Assembly: GCA_030625695.1 (NCBI GenBank)
Contig: DAOUQK010000029.1
Coordinates: 1-17,500, forward strand
Length of the DNA: 17,500 bases
Direction: 5' to 3'
Origin: Paracoccaceae bacterium
GTDB taxonomy: Bacteria; Pseudomonadota; Alphaproteobacteria; Rhodobacterales; Rhodobacteraceae
Under the pieces are notes generated by a model. That model was not told the origin of the DNA. It saw only the letters and a list, made by a program, of their open reading frames with translations, and made no database searches. The position numbers and the translations under genes were made by a program. Shown piece by piece: positions 1 through 7,546 of the stretch. Numbering within the stretch: the first letter of the stretch is position 1; every line of letters begins with the position of its first letter.

Positions 1-1
1 G

Positions 2-673
2 GCGCTGAGTTTTGTTGTCGTGGCCGTCGGTGGAATCGTCGAAATTGCGCCGCTGTTCTGGCTGCAAAACACTATCGAAAAGGTTGATGGCATGCGGCCC
101 TACACGCCGTTGGAACTGACCGGGCGTGATATCTATGTCCGCGAAGGCTGTTACGTCTGCCACAGCCAGATGATTCGGCCCATGCGGGACGAAGTTGAGC
201 GTTATGGGCACTATTCGCTGGCGGCGGAATCGATGTATGACCATCCGTTCCAGTGGGGCTCAAAACGCACCGGGCCAGATCTGGCACGGGTTGGTGCGCG
301 TTATTCGGACGAATGGCACATCGACCATCTGCGTGATCCGCAGTCGGTGGTGCCCGAGTCTGTCATGCCCAAGTATGGCTTCCTTGAGAACCGGATGATT
401 GATGGCAAGTATGTCGGTGATCTGATTGCGACCCACCGTCTGGTCGGGGTGCCGTATGATGACGCGATGGTCGAAAACGCCACCGCTGATTTCCTGGCGC
501 AGGCCGATCCGGATGCGGATTATGACGCATTGCAGGAACGTTACCCGGGCGCGCAGGTGCGCAATTTCGACGCGCAGCCGGGAGTTTCCGAGGCGGATGC
601 CTTGGTTGCCTACCTGCAAATGCTGGGCACGTTGGTCGACTTTTCGACCTTCACACCTGACGCCAGCCGCTAG
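2..673 (+). CDS. ccoO: cbb3-type cytochrome c oxidase subunit II, CcoO (5' partial)
   Basis: This is the membrane-anchored mono-heme c subunit of the cbb3 terminal oxidase. It passes electrons from CcoP-type hemes to the CcoN catalytic subunit on the periplasmic side. The frame is open from base 2, so the N-terminus lies before the window; 223 codons are present and the family is usually about 240 residues. The remaining N-terminal stretch is hydrophobic (membrane anchor), followed by a CYVCH heme c site encoded at 149-163 and the typical QMIRPMRDEVERYGHYS block. A methionine in the motif VMPKYGF fits the heme axial ligand. It ends 11 bases before ccoQ, consistent with ccoNOQP; ccoN should lie just upstream. 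Identification is very secure; only the true start is unseen. Confidence 0.97.
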   Translation, partial: ALSFVVVAVGGIVEIAPLFWLQNTIEKVDGMRPYTPLELTGRDIYVREGCYVCHSQMIRPMRDEVERYGHYSLAAESMYDHPFQWGSKRTGPDLARVGARYSDEWHIDHLRDPQSVVPESVMPKYGFLENRMIDGKYVGDLIATHRLVGVPYDDAMVENATADFLAQADPDADYDALQERYPGAQVRNFDAQPGVSEADALVAYLQMLGTLVDFSTFTPDASR

Positions 674-684
674 GGAGGGGGATT

Positions 685-909
685 ATGGAAACGTATACCT
701 TTCTGCGCGAAATGGCCGATAGCTGGGTGTTGCTGGCATTGTTTGTGTTCCTGATCGGAGTGTTCGTCTGGGTGCTTAGGCCCGGCGCGACCAAACAATA
801 TCAGGACACGGCGAGCATCCCGTTCCGCAATGTTGACAGGCCTGCCGCAAGGCAGGACGGGGCGCAGAGCGATAATAAACCCGCCACACCAATGGAGGCA
901 GGCAAATGA
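685..909 (+). CDS. ccoQ: cbb3-type cytochrome c oxidase subunit IV, CcoQ
   Basis: CcoQ is a small single-span membrane protein that stabilises the cbb3 oxidase complex. The 74-residue product begins METYTFLREMADSWVLL, has one membrane segment at about residues 14-32, then a polar cytoplasmic tail beginning RPGATKQY. A strong ribosome site (GGGAGGGGG) sits just before the ATG. Its stop overlaps the ccoP start (ATGA), which indicates translational coupling. Size, topology and position between ccoO and ccoP all agree; sequence conservation in this family is weak, so the position carries much of the call. Confidence 0.93.
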   Translation: METYTFLREMADSWVLLALFVFLIGVFVWVLRPGATKQYQDTASIPFRNVDRPAARQDGAQSDNKPATPMEAGK

Positions 910-1775
910 GCAAACCATCCGTAAAGCACAAGGGTGATCCGGATACCACTGGCCACGTCTGGGACGGTATCGAAGAATTTGATAACCCGATGCCACGCTG
1001 GTGGCTCTGGACGCTGTATGTCTGCATATTCTGGGCCATCGCCTATACAATCGCCTATCCGGCCTGGCCGATGATCAAGGGTGCGACACCCGGATTACTG
1101 GGCTGGTCGACACGCGGCGATGTGCAGGCTGATATTGACGCAGTGAACGAAAGCAACGCGGCGATCAACGCGCGCCTTGCATCTACTGACCTGACGGCAA
1201 TTGGTGATGATGGCGAGTTGAACACCTTTGCCGTATCCTCTGGGGCGGCCGTGTTCCTGACATGGTGCGCGCAGTGCCACGGGTCTGGTGCCGCCGGGGC
1301 CAAAGGGTATCCCAACCTATTGGATGATGACTGGCTGTGGGGCGGTGATATCGAATCCATTCACACGACGATTAGCCACGGTATCCGTACCGAAGATGAC
1401 GATGATGCGCGTTATTCCGAGATGCCGGCCTTTGGCCGGGATGAGCTATTGGAGAGGGGCGAGATTGATCAGGTTGTCAATTATGTAATGTCCCTGTCTG
1501 GCACGCCTCAGGATGCCTCGCAAGTCGAGGCAGGGGCCGTGATCTTTGCGGATAACTGCGCCGCATGCCACGCAGAGGACGCCACTGGCGACCGTGATCA
1601 GGGCGCGCCGAACCTTAAGGATGCAATCTGGCTTTGGGGTGGGGATTACGCGACGTTGACCCAAACCGTGAACAATGCCCGCTTTGGCGTGATGCCTAAC
1701 TGGAATACCCGTCTGAGCGAGGCGCAAGTGCGCGCGGTTGCCATCTATGTCCACCAATTGGGCGGTGGTGAGTAA
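906..1775 (+). CDS. ccoP: cbb3-type cytochrome c oxidase subunit III, CcoP (diheme c)
   Basis: CcoP is the di-heme cytochrome c subunit that receives electrons from soluble cytochrome c and hands them to CcoO in the periplasm. The 289-residue product has the N-terminal signature HVWDGIEEFDNPMPRWW, one membrane anchor (about residues 31-56) and two cytochrome c domains with CXXCH sites at residues 121-125 (CAQCH) and 218-222 (CAACH). WGGD precedes each domain's second half, and methionines in SEMPAFG and VMPNW fit the axial ligands. The start overlaps the ccoQ stop by four bases. The gene ends the structural operon: the next 470 bases lack a gene and contain hairpins. No truncation or missing heme motif is seen. 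Confidence 0.97.
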   Translation: MSKPSVKHKGDPDTTGHVWDGIEEFDNPMPRWWLWTLYVCIFWAIAYTIAYPAWPMIKGATPGLLGWSTRGDVQADIDAVNESNAAINARLASTDLTAIGDDGELNTFAVSSGAAVFLTWCAQCHGSGAAGAKGYPNLLDDDWLWGGDIESIHTTISHGIRTEDDDDARYSEMPAFGRDELLERGEIDQVVNYVMSLSGTPQDASQVEAGAVIFADNCAACHAEDATGDRDQGAPNLKDAIWLWGGDYATLTQTVNNARFGVMPNWNTRLSEAQVRAVAIYVHQLGGGE

Positions 1776-1797
1776 CCAGAGCGTATAAGAGAATCCC

Positions 1798-1822
1798 CCG
1801 AGCTGCCCTTGTGGTAGCTCGG
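1798..1822 (+). terminator. Hairpin just after ccoP, possible end of ccoNOQP transcript
   Basis: CCGAGCT at 1798-1804 pairs with AGCTCGG at 1816-1822 around an 11-base loop, 23 bases after the ccoP stop. There is no T-run after the stem, so it is not a classical intrinsic terminator. It could protect the mRNA 3' end or act together with the larger hairpin at 1832-1873. Confidence 0.45.
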
Positions 1823-1831
1823 AGGCCAGGT

Positions 1832-1873
1832 GTCGGCTTTTCGATCTGTTCGCGCGTTTCCTGAAAAGCCGAC
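1832..1873. repeat. 11-bp perfect inverted repeat downstream of ccoP
   Basis: GTCGGCTTTTC at 1832-1842 is the exact reverse complement of GAAAAGCCGAC at 1863-1873, with a 20-base spacer. It lies 56 bases after the ccoP stop and next to the 1798-1822 hairpin. It could be an RNA hairpin for 3'-end formation, a protein binding site, or a remnant of a repeat element. No flanking direct repeat or transposase fragment is visible. Confidence 0.6.
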
Positions 1874-1937
1874 GCCGCTGTCTTTATCTACTGTAACGAT
1901 ACTTTGACCACTTTGCCATTTAATATGTCGTCGAGAT

Positions 1938-1965
1938 ACAGGTTTACAACCTGTTGAGGTCAACA
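1938..1965. repeat. Two overlapping inverted repeats, tRNA anticodon-arm-like
   Basis: ACAGGTT at 1938-1944 pairs with AACCTGT at 1948-1954 around TAC. TGTTGA at 1952-1957 pairs with TCAACA at 1960-1965 around GG. The two share three bases, so the second stem competes with the first. Read as RNA, 1938-1954 has the shape of a tRNA anticodon arm (5-bp stem, 7-base loop with U at position 33, UAC as anticodon), but no acceptor or D arm can be built around it, so no tRNA is called. It could also be a LysR operator. Confidence 0.5.
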
Positions 1966-2245
1966 TCCCGCTCTGGCCGCAACCACCAATGACCGGCTGG
2001 CAACCAACGGCGCTTGGTTTGTGCTGACTTGGGCGGCATATCCCGCAGCTTGACTGTATTTGTCCGAGTGGCCGTCATAAGGCTGTTTGCATAGATATTT
2101 AGCATGATCCGATCCTTTCCAAGAGTGTGCTAAAGTGATGCGCTGATCAGAATTGAATGCGTAACACTGTATTGACTCCAGACTTGATGATTGGCGCAAT
2201 AAATGCCACTCATTTGGAAAACGATTATGTTAGGGTGGCTTACAT

Positions 2246-3124
2246 ATGAACTGGTTGGATATGCCGCCATTGCCCGCGTTGAGAGCGTTTTCGGCCTATG
2301 CTGAAAAGGGAAACGTACAACAGGCAGGAGCAGCGCTTAATGTTAGTCACGCGGCCATCAGCCAGCAATTGCGCGCGTTAGAGCGTCATCTGGGCGTGGC
2401 TCTTTTGGATCGTTCCGGGAGGAGCCTTTCGCTGACCGATCAGGGTCGCCAATTGGCCAATGCATTGGAACTGGGCTTTGGCGCGATCAGTGCCGCCGTC
2501 AGTGACCTCACTCAATCAGATGCGGATCGCCCGGTGCATGTATCGTGCACGTCGTCGTTTGCCGCGTCATGGTTGATGCCGCGCTTGCCGGGGTTCCGCG
2601 CCAAACATCCCGGCATCAACCTGACGATTGATCCCTCGCCGGAACTGGTCGTGTTCAAACCCGGTGGTATTGATCTGGCGTTGCGGTATGGGCAAGGGGT
2701 CTGGCCGGGGCTGGAGGTTGAACCGCTATTGTCTTCGCCAATGGTTATCGTGGCGGCACCCGGACTGTTGCAGGGCAAGCAGCAAATCAAACCGGAAAAC
2801 CTTGTCGATTATCCTTGGCTGGAAGAGCTGGGAACTAACGAAGCTTCTCGCTGGCTTGACTCCCTGGGCGTGACTCACAAGGATCATAAAACCCGGATCG
2901 AGCTGCCGGGTAATCTGTTGCTGGACGGGGTCAGGGCCGGGCAAGGCGTGGTGCTGACGGTCCGCCATTTTGTCGAGGCTGACCTGAAGTCAGGTCGTCT
3001 GGTAGAACTGTTTTGCGAAGATGACGAACGCGGCTATCATATTGTCACATTCCCAGGGGTGCTGCGTCCGGCGGCAAAGGTGTTTGTCCAGTGGCTACGC
3101 CGCCAACGAAGTAACGAAGGATAA
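2246..3124 (+). CDS. LysR-family transcriptional regulator, GcvA-like
   Basis: This is a DNA-binding regulator of 292 residues, the usual LysR length. An N-terminal winged helix-turn-helix (about residues 8-66) contains NVQQAGAALNVSHAAISQQLRALE and the wing LLDRSGRSLSLTDQG. It is followed by a periplasmic-binding-protein-like effector domain (about residues 92-285) with DLALRYGQGVWPG, typical of the GcvA / AmpR branch. A GGGTGG ribosome site precedes the ATG by about seven bases. It lies between ccoP and ccoG on the same strand and has no divergent partner, so its target and effector cannot be inferred from the usual rule; autoregulation or control of the flanking cco genes are possibilities. 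The family call is secure, the function unknown. Confidence 0.93.
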   Translation: MNWLDMPPLPALRAFSAYAEKGNVQQAGAALNVSHAAISQQLRALERHLGVALLDRSGRSLSLTDQGRQLANALELGFGAISAAVSDLTQSDADRPVHVSCTSSFAASWLMPRLPGFRAKHPGINLTIDPSPELVVFKPGGIDLALRYGQGVWPGLEVEPLLSSPMVIVAAPGLLQGKQQIKPENLVDYPWLEELGTNEASRWLDSLGVTHKDHKTRIELPGNLLLDGVRAGQGVVLTVRHFVEADLKSGRLVELFCEDDERGYHIVTFPGVLRPAAKVFVQWLRRQRSNEG

Positions 3125-3146
3125 AGATGTTTGTCTGATACCCTTT

Positions 3147-3160
3147 TTGACCCATATCAA
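3147..3160 (+). promoter_or_regulatory. FNR/FnrL box upstream of ccoG
   Basis: TTGAC-CCAT-ATCAA matches the FNR consensus TTGAT-N4-ATCAA at nine of ten conserved positions. It lies 66 bases before the ccoG start, between lysR and ccoG. In Rhodobacterales FnrL activates cbb3 and rdx/cco assembly genes at low oxygen, so this is most likely the oxygen-responsive activator site of ccoGHIS. No clear -10 hexamer was found at the spacing expected for a class I or class II site. Confidence 0.85.
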
Positions 3161-3226
3161 AGTTAACACTGTTCGAATCTGAGAGAACCCACAGAAATAC
3201 CGAAATGATACCAGCCAGGCCGGAGT

Positions 3227-4663
3227 ATGTCCGTGAGCGAAAGTGAACCAGCCCCCAAACTGTTTGAGGCCAGAGAGCCGACTTTCCCCAAACGTGTGAC
3301 GGGAAAATTCCGCAATCTGAAATGGGTTCTGTTGGGCGGTATGCTGGGGCTTTATTACCTGCTGCCGTGGATTCGCTGGGATCGCGGGCCAAACCTGCCG
3401 GATCAGGCGATCTTGCTGGATCTGGGTGGTCGGCGCTTTTATTTCTTCATGATCGAGATTTGGCCGCACGAGTTTTACTTTGTCGCCGGGCTTTTGATAA
3501 TGGCCGGGCTTGGCTTGTTCCTGTTTACCTCGGCGTTGGGCCGGGTTTGGTGCGGTTATGCCTGCCCGCAAACGGTCTGGACTGATCTGTTTATTCTGGT
3601 GGAACGCTGGGTCGAGGGCGACAGGAACGCGCGATTGCGGCTGCACCGGCAAAAGAAATGGGATCTTCGCAAGGCGCGACTCAGGCTGACCAAATGGTTT
3701 ATCTGGCTGGTGATTGGTTTTGCCACCGGCGGGGCCTGGATTTTCTATTTTGCCGATGCGCCGACATTGCTAAACGATCTGATCCACCTCAGGGCAAGCC
3801 CTGTGGCCTATATCACCATGACCGTGCTGGCCTTTTTCACCTTCTTCTTTGGTGGCATTGCCCGCGAACAGGTCTGTATCTACGCCTGCCCCTGGCCCCG
3901 CATTCAGGCGGCGATGATGGACGAAGAAACCCTGACCGTCGGCTATCGCGACTGGAGAGGGGAGCCGCGCAAGCGTTCAGAAGAGGTCAAGGCCGGGGCG
4001 GAGCAGGGCGATTGCATTGATTGCATGGCCTGCGTCACGGTCTGCCCGGTCGGGATTGATATACGCGATGGGCAACAGTTGGAATGTATCACCTGCGCGT
4101 TGTGTATTGATGCCTGTGATGAGATTATGGACAAGACCGGCAAGCCACGCGGGCTGATTGATTATCTGGCCGTTGGGGATGAGGCATCTGAACGCGCCGG
4201 CAATGCGCCGCGTCAGATTTGGTCGCATATCCTGAGGCCCCGCACGATCACCTATACGGTGTTGTGGGCGCTGGTGGGAATTGGCATAGTGTTTGCCCTG
4301 TTCATTCGCCCCGACATTGAAATGACAGTGGCCCCAATTCGCAACCCGACCTATGTAACGATGTCAGACGGGTCAATCCGCAACACTTATGATGTGCGGC
4401 TGCGCAACAAGAAAGGTGAGCCGCATTTGTTCAGCCTTTCGGTTGCAGGCGATCCAACGTTGCGTGTTGAACTGGAAGGACTTGATCAGGTCGTTGTGTC
4501 TGTGCCGGCTGACACATCCCTGCTACAAAGGGTCTACGTAATCTCGCCGCGGGATTCGGCACCGTCCCTGGGGGAGGCGACGACATTCCGGCTGTGGGTT
4601 GAAGATGTGAGCACCGGAGAGCGGGCGCATAAGGACACCACGTTTAACGGCAAAGGGAACTAA
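3227..4663 (+). CDS. ccoG: Cytochrome oxidase accessory protein CcoG (RdxA/FixG), polyferredoxin-type cupric reductase
   Basis: CcoG is a membrane iron-sulfur protein of cbb3 oxidase biogenesis, reported in Rhodobacter to reduce Cu(II) to Cu(I) for insertion into CcoN. The 478-residue product has hydrophobic segments near residues 31-48, 84-104, 156-176, 195-212 and 341-360. It has the NapH-like motifs CGYACPQTVW and CIYACPWPR. The [4Fe-4S] cysteines are C263/266/269/273 (CIDCMACVTVCP) and C287/290/293/297 (CITCALCIDAC). The last roughly 110 residues form the FixG-type Ig-like C-terminal domain. A CGGAG element precedes the ATG. It is the first gene of ccoGHIS, with an FNR box upstream, and all expected cysteines are present. 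Confidence 0.96.
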   Translation: MSVSESEPAPKLFEAREPTFPKRVTGKFRNLKWVLLGGMLGLYYLLPWIRWDRGPNLPDQAILLDLGGRRFYFFMIEIWPHEFYFVAGLLIMAGLGLFLFTSALGRVWCGYACPQTVWTDLFILVERWVEGDRNARLRLHRQKKWDLRKARLRLTKWFIWLVIGFATGGAWIFYFADAPTLLNDLIHLRASPVAYITMTVLAFFTFFFGGIAREQVCIYACPWPRIQAAMMDEETLTVGYRDWRGEPRKRSEEVKAGAEQGDCIDCMACVTVCPVGIDIRDGQQLECITCALCIDACDEIMDKTGKPRGLIDYLAVGDEASERAGNAPRQIWSHILRPRTITYTVLWALVGIGIVFALFIRPDIEMTVAPIRNPTYVTMSDGSIRNTYDVRLRNKKGEPHLFSLSVAGDPTLRVELEGLDQVVVSVPADTSLLQRVYVISPRDSAPSLGEATTFRLWVEDVSTGERAHKDTTFNGKGN

Positions 4664-4667
4664 AGCG

Positions 4668-5126
4668 ATGATGAAACGCGAATTCACCGGACGGCATATG
4701 GCGATGGTGTTTATCGGGGCGTTTGGACTGATCATTGGCGTCAATCTGTTTCTGGCGTTCAGTGCCGTGCGGACATTTCCGGGGCTTGAGGTCAGCAATT
4801 CATATGTCGCCTCGCAAGAGTTCGATGTGCGGCGCGAGGCGCAAGAAGCGTTGGGCTGGACTGTTTCGGCCAAAGCAGTCGGCGGTTTGGTAATCTTGTC
4901 GATAACGAACGCCCAGGGCGCACCTGTCCGGGTGGCCAAGTTGGACGCAACGCTGGGGCGGGCGACCCACATCAAGGATGACATGAGCCCTGATTTTCAG
5001 TTTGACGGCACCGCTTATGTGGCGCCTGTCGAATTGAGGCGCGGCAACTGGAACATCCGCATGGTGGCGATTTCCGACAATGGGACCGAGTTTTCCCAGC
5101 GGGTTATCCTGCACGTCAAAGGGTGA
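4668..5126 (+). CDS. ccoH: cbb3 oxidase assembly protein CcoH/FixH
   Basis: This is a single-span membrane protein needed for stable assembly of the cbb3 oxidase. The 152-residue product begins MMKREFTGRHMAMVFIGAFG, with a membrane segment at about residues 10-31, the family pattern VNSYVASQEF-like (SNSYVASQEFDV) just after it, and a beta-rich periplasmic C-terminal domain. Two adjacent ATGs (4668 and 4671) are possible starts; the AAAGGG at 4652-4657 fits the first slightly better. It starts four bases after ccoG and ends six bases before ccoI, so it is co-transcribed with both. Confidence 0.93.
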   Translation: MMKREFTGRHMAMVFIGAFGLIIGVNLFLAFSAVRTFPGLEVSNSYVASQEFDVRREAQEALGWTVSAKAVGGLVILSITNAQGAPVRVAKLDATLGRATHIKDDMSPDFQFDGTAYVAPVELRRGNWNIRMVAISDNGTEFSQRVILHVKG

Positions 5127-5132
5127 TGACAT

Positions 5133-7298
5133 ATGGGTGTCGAGACCCCTTCAATGGCTGTTTGCCCCGGGTGCGTCGGCCTGCCCGAGACCACCGTTGA
5201 GCCGGAACTGAAGGACGCGCAGATTGCGCTGTCTTTGCCAACGATCCACTGTCAGGGCTGCATTTCCGCCGTTGAGCGCGGGTTGATTGCACATCCCGGT
5301 GTGCGTAACGCCCGAGTGAACCTGACATTGAAACGGGCGATGATCGAGGCCGAACCGGGACTTGACGCAGTCGATCTGATCCCGGTTCTTGAGGGGTTAG
5401 GGTACGAGGCGCACGAGCTTGATCCTGGTGCGTTAAGTGTTACGGGTGCGGATAAGGCGGGGCGCGAATTGCTGATGCGGCTGGCGGTGGCCGGATTCGC
5501 GATGATGAACGTGATGCTGTTATCGGTGTCGGTCTGGGCTGGGGCTATGGATGCGACGCGGGATATGTTCCATTGGATATCGGCGGCAATTGCCATTCCG
5601 GCCATCGGCTTTGCCGCACAGCCGTTTTTTCGCAATGCCTGGTCTGCGCTGTCGGTCGGGCGGCTGAATATGGATGTGCCGATCACGCTGGCGATTGTGC
5701 TGGCACTGATCACTTCGCTTTGGGAGACATCACTGTCGGGCGAACATGCCTATTTTGATGCGGCATTGGCGCTGACATTCTTCCTTTTGGCTGGACGTTA
5801 TCTTGATTTTCGCACCCGTGCGATTGCCCGGTCGGCGGCCTCGGAACTGGCAGCACTTGAGGTGCCACGCGCCATTCGTGTCCGGGATGGAGAGGAACAT
5901 GAGGTGGCCGTGGCCGAGTTGTCGGTGGGTGATCTGGTTCTGGTGCGCCCCGGAGGCCGGATGCCGGTTGACGGGGTGATCGTAACTGGCTGTTCTGAGT
6001 TGGACCGGTCGCTGCTGAGCGGGGAAACCCTTCCGGTGTTTGCTGAGCCGGGCCTTGCGGTGAGCGCCGGCGAAGTCAATCTGACCGGACCATTGACCAT
6101 CCGCGCGACGGCGGTTGGGCAGGATACATCGCTACACCGGATGGCTGAACTGGTGGCAATCGCTGAATCCGGGCGTTCGCGGTATACTTCGCTGGCAGAC
6201 CGGGCGGCGCGGCTTTACGCACCGGGTGTGCATATTTTGTCGGCACTGAGTTTTGTTGGCTGGTTCATCTGGTCTGGCGACGTGCGCGTGGCGCTGAACA
6301 TCGCGGCGGCGGTATTGATCATCACCTGCCCGTGTGCATTGGGGTTGGCGGTGCCTGCGGTGACCACGGCGGCGTCAGGGCGGTTGTTTCGAAAAGGCAT
6401 GTTGATCAAACATGCAACGGCGTTAGAGCGGTTGGCCGAAGTTGATACTGTGGTGTTTGACAAGACCGGCACGCTGACGATGGGAGTTCCAGAGCTGACT
6501 AATATGGATGGGTTTTCGCCGCTTGAATTGTCGGTCGCGCGGGCCTTGGCGCAAGGGTCCTCGCATCCGTTGGCCGTATCGTTGAGCAAGGCGCTCAAAG
6601 TGGAAATGGCCGAAGTTTCTGGAATCGAAGAGAAGCCGGGATTTGGCATCGAAGGGGTATTTCAGGGTGTGCAGGTCAGGTTGGGTCGGGCCAGTTGGGT
6701 TGGAGCAGAACAGTGCGAAGAGACGGCGACATGGTTGAGCGTGGGCGACCAGGCACCAAAGGCGTTTTACTTTTCTGACGCGCTGCGCCCGGGTGCATCC
6801 GAGGTGGTTGAGGCGTTGAAACAAGCAGGCAAGATGGTTCTTTTGTTGTCCGGCGATACCAAAGGCGCGGTCGGAGCAATGGCAGCGCGGCTGGGAATTG
6901 AGGATTGGCAGGCAGGGGCATTGCCCAAGGACAAGGTAGCCAGGATTGCCGCGTTGTCCAAGCAGGGGCACAAGGTGCTGATGGTGGGGGATGGGTTGAA
7001 CGATACCGGCGCATTAAGCAGCGCGCATGTGTCTATTTCACCCGCATCTGCACTGGATGCCGCACGGGTTGCGTCAGATATCGTTCTGCTGGGCCAAGAC
7101 CTCGCGCCGATTGCTGACGCCTGCGATATCGCCGGGCGCGCCACAAGGCGCATTCGCGAGAATTTCAGCATTGCAACGGTGTATAATCTGATCGCGGTGC
7201 CTTTGGCGGTGGCCGGATTTGCAACGCCGTTGATTGCGGCGCTGGCCATGTCGGCTTCGTCGATAACGGTATCTTTAAACGCGCTGAGGCTTCGGTAA
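5133..7298 (+). CDS. ccoI: P1B-type copper-exporting ATPase CcoI/FixI for cbb3 oxidase assembly
   Basis: CcoI pumps Cu(I) across the inner membrane towards the cbb3 oxidase assembly site. The 721-residue product has an N-terminal segment with CPGC (residues 11-14), a heavy-metal-associated domain with CQGC (residues 40-43), and about eight membrane helices. The CPC ion-translocation motif is at residues 399-401 (TCPCALGL). The phosphorylation motif DKTGTLT starts at D443; SSHPLAVS and GDGLNDTGAL mark the nucleotide and hinge regions. The actuator motif reads SGET rather than the common TGE, a conservative change. The catalytic motifs are intact. It starts six bases after ccoH, and its stop overlaps the ccoS start codon. 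Confidence 0.96.
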   Translation: MGVETPSMAVCPGCVGLPETTVEPELKDAQIALSLPTIHCQGCISAVERGLIAHPGVRNARVNLTLKRAMIEAEPGLDAVDLIPVLEGLGYEAHELDPGALSVTGADKAGRELLMRLAVAGFAMMNVMLLSVSVWAGAMDATRDMFHWISAAIAIPAIGFAAQPFFRNAWSALSVGRLNMDVPITLAIVLALITSLWETSLSGEHAYFDAALALTFFLLAGRYLDFRTRAIARSAASELAALEVPRAIRVRDGEEHEVAVAELSVGDLVLVRPGGRMPVDGVIVTGCSELDRSLLSGETLPVFAEPGLAVSAGEVNLTGPLTIRATAVGQDTSLHRMAELVAIAESGRSRYTSLADRAARLYAPGVHILSALSFVGWFIWSGDVRVALNIAAAVLIITCPCALGLAVPAVTTAASGRLFRKGMLIKHATALERLAEVDTVVFDKTGTLTMGVPELTNMDGFSPLELSVARALAQGSSHPLAVSLSKALKVEMAEVSGIEEKPGFGIEGVFQGVQVRLGRASWVGAEQCEETATWLSVGDQAPKAFYFSDALRPGASEVVEALKQAGKMVLLLSGDTKGAVGAMAARLGIEDWQAGALPKDKVARIAALSKQGHKVLMVGDGLNDTGALSSAHVSISPASALDAARVASDIVLLGQDLAPIADACDIAGRATRRIRENFSIATVYNLIAVPLAVAGFATPLIAALAMSASSITVSLNALRLR

Positions 7299-7456
7299 TG
7301 CAGGTATTGTCGTATCTTATCCCGATTTCCCTGATCCTTGGCGCTGTGGGCCTTGCCGGGTTTATCTATACCGTCCGATCAAATCAGTATGACGACCCGG
7401 AAGGGGACAGTCGGCGTATTCTGTCGGATGAGTGGGACGATCACCCCAAGCCATGA
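7298..7456 (+). CDS. ccoS: cbb3 oxidase maturation protein CcoS
   Basis: CcoS is a very small membrane protein needed for cofactor insertion into the cbb3 oxidase. This gene encodes only 52 residues, starting MQVLSYLIPISLILGAVGLA, a single membrane span, then the family pattern of a short charged tail: YTVRSNQYDDPEGDSRRIL. The ATG begins on the last base of the ccoI TAA stop (TAATG), indicating translational coupling. Position as the last gene of ccoGHIS and the tail pattern (Q-Y-D-D-P-E/G, RIL) support the call. A hairpin followed by TCTTC lies 24 bases downstream. Confidence 0.93.
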   Translation: MQVLSYLIPISLILGAVGLAGFIYTVRSNQYDDPEGDSRRILSDEWDDHPKP

Positions 7457-7479
7457 GGCGGGTTGAGGGGCTGCTCATC

Positions 7480-7499
7480 AAGCCATGAATGGCTTTCTT
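7480..7499 (+). terminator. Probable intrinsic terminator of ccoGHIS
   Basis: AAGCCA at 7480-7485 pairs with TGGCTT at 7490-7495 around a TGAA loop, followed by a pyrimidine-rich TCTTC. It lies 24 bases after ccoS and before the convergent carboxypeptidase gene. The stem is short and the T-tract interrupted. A second AAGCCATGA copy (7448-7456, covering the ccoS stop) could compete for the same 3' arm. Confidence 0.6.
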
Positions 7500-7546
7500 C
7501 GCAGCTTTCAGAGCGAATGCTTGACTCCGGTTTGATTGGTTTCACT

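Larger units (their letters stand above)
1776..2245. other. Intergenic region with several inverted repeats between ccoP and the lysR gene
   Basis: No convincing gene is seen in these 470 bases. Minus-strand open frames of 73 and 79 codons exist here, but they have no recognisable motifs or ribosome sites. The stretch holds a 7-bp hairpin at 1798-1822, an 11-bp perfect inverted repeat at 1832-1873, and two overlapping short inverted repeats at 1938-1965. The last part (about 2170-2245) should contain the promoter of the lysR gene. A TTGACT at 2172-2177 could be a -35 element, but no good -10 follows. LysR proteins often bind their own upstream region, so one of the inverted repeats could be an operator; that is inference. 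Confidence 0.6.

Noticed and set aside
1938..1990. Possible tRNA-Val (UAC).
   Set aside because: Only the anticodon arm is convincing. The T arm lacks a stem and no acceptor or D arm can be formed.
1745..2199. Two minus-strand open frames of 73 and 79 codons in the ccoP-lysR gap.
   Set aside because: No ribosome site, no motif, and one overlaps the ccoP end; composition looks non-coding.
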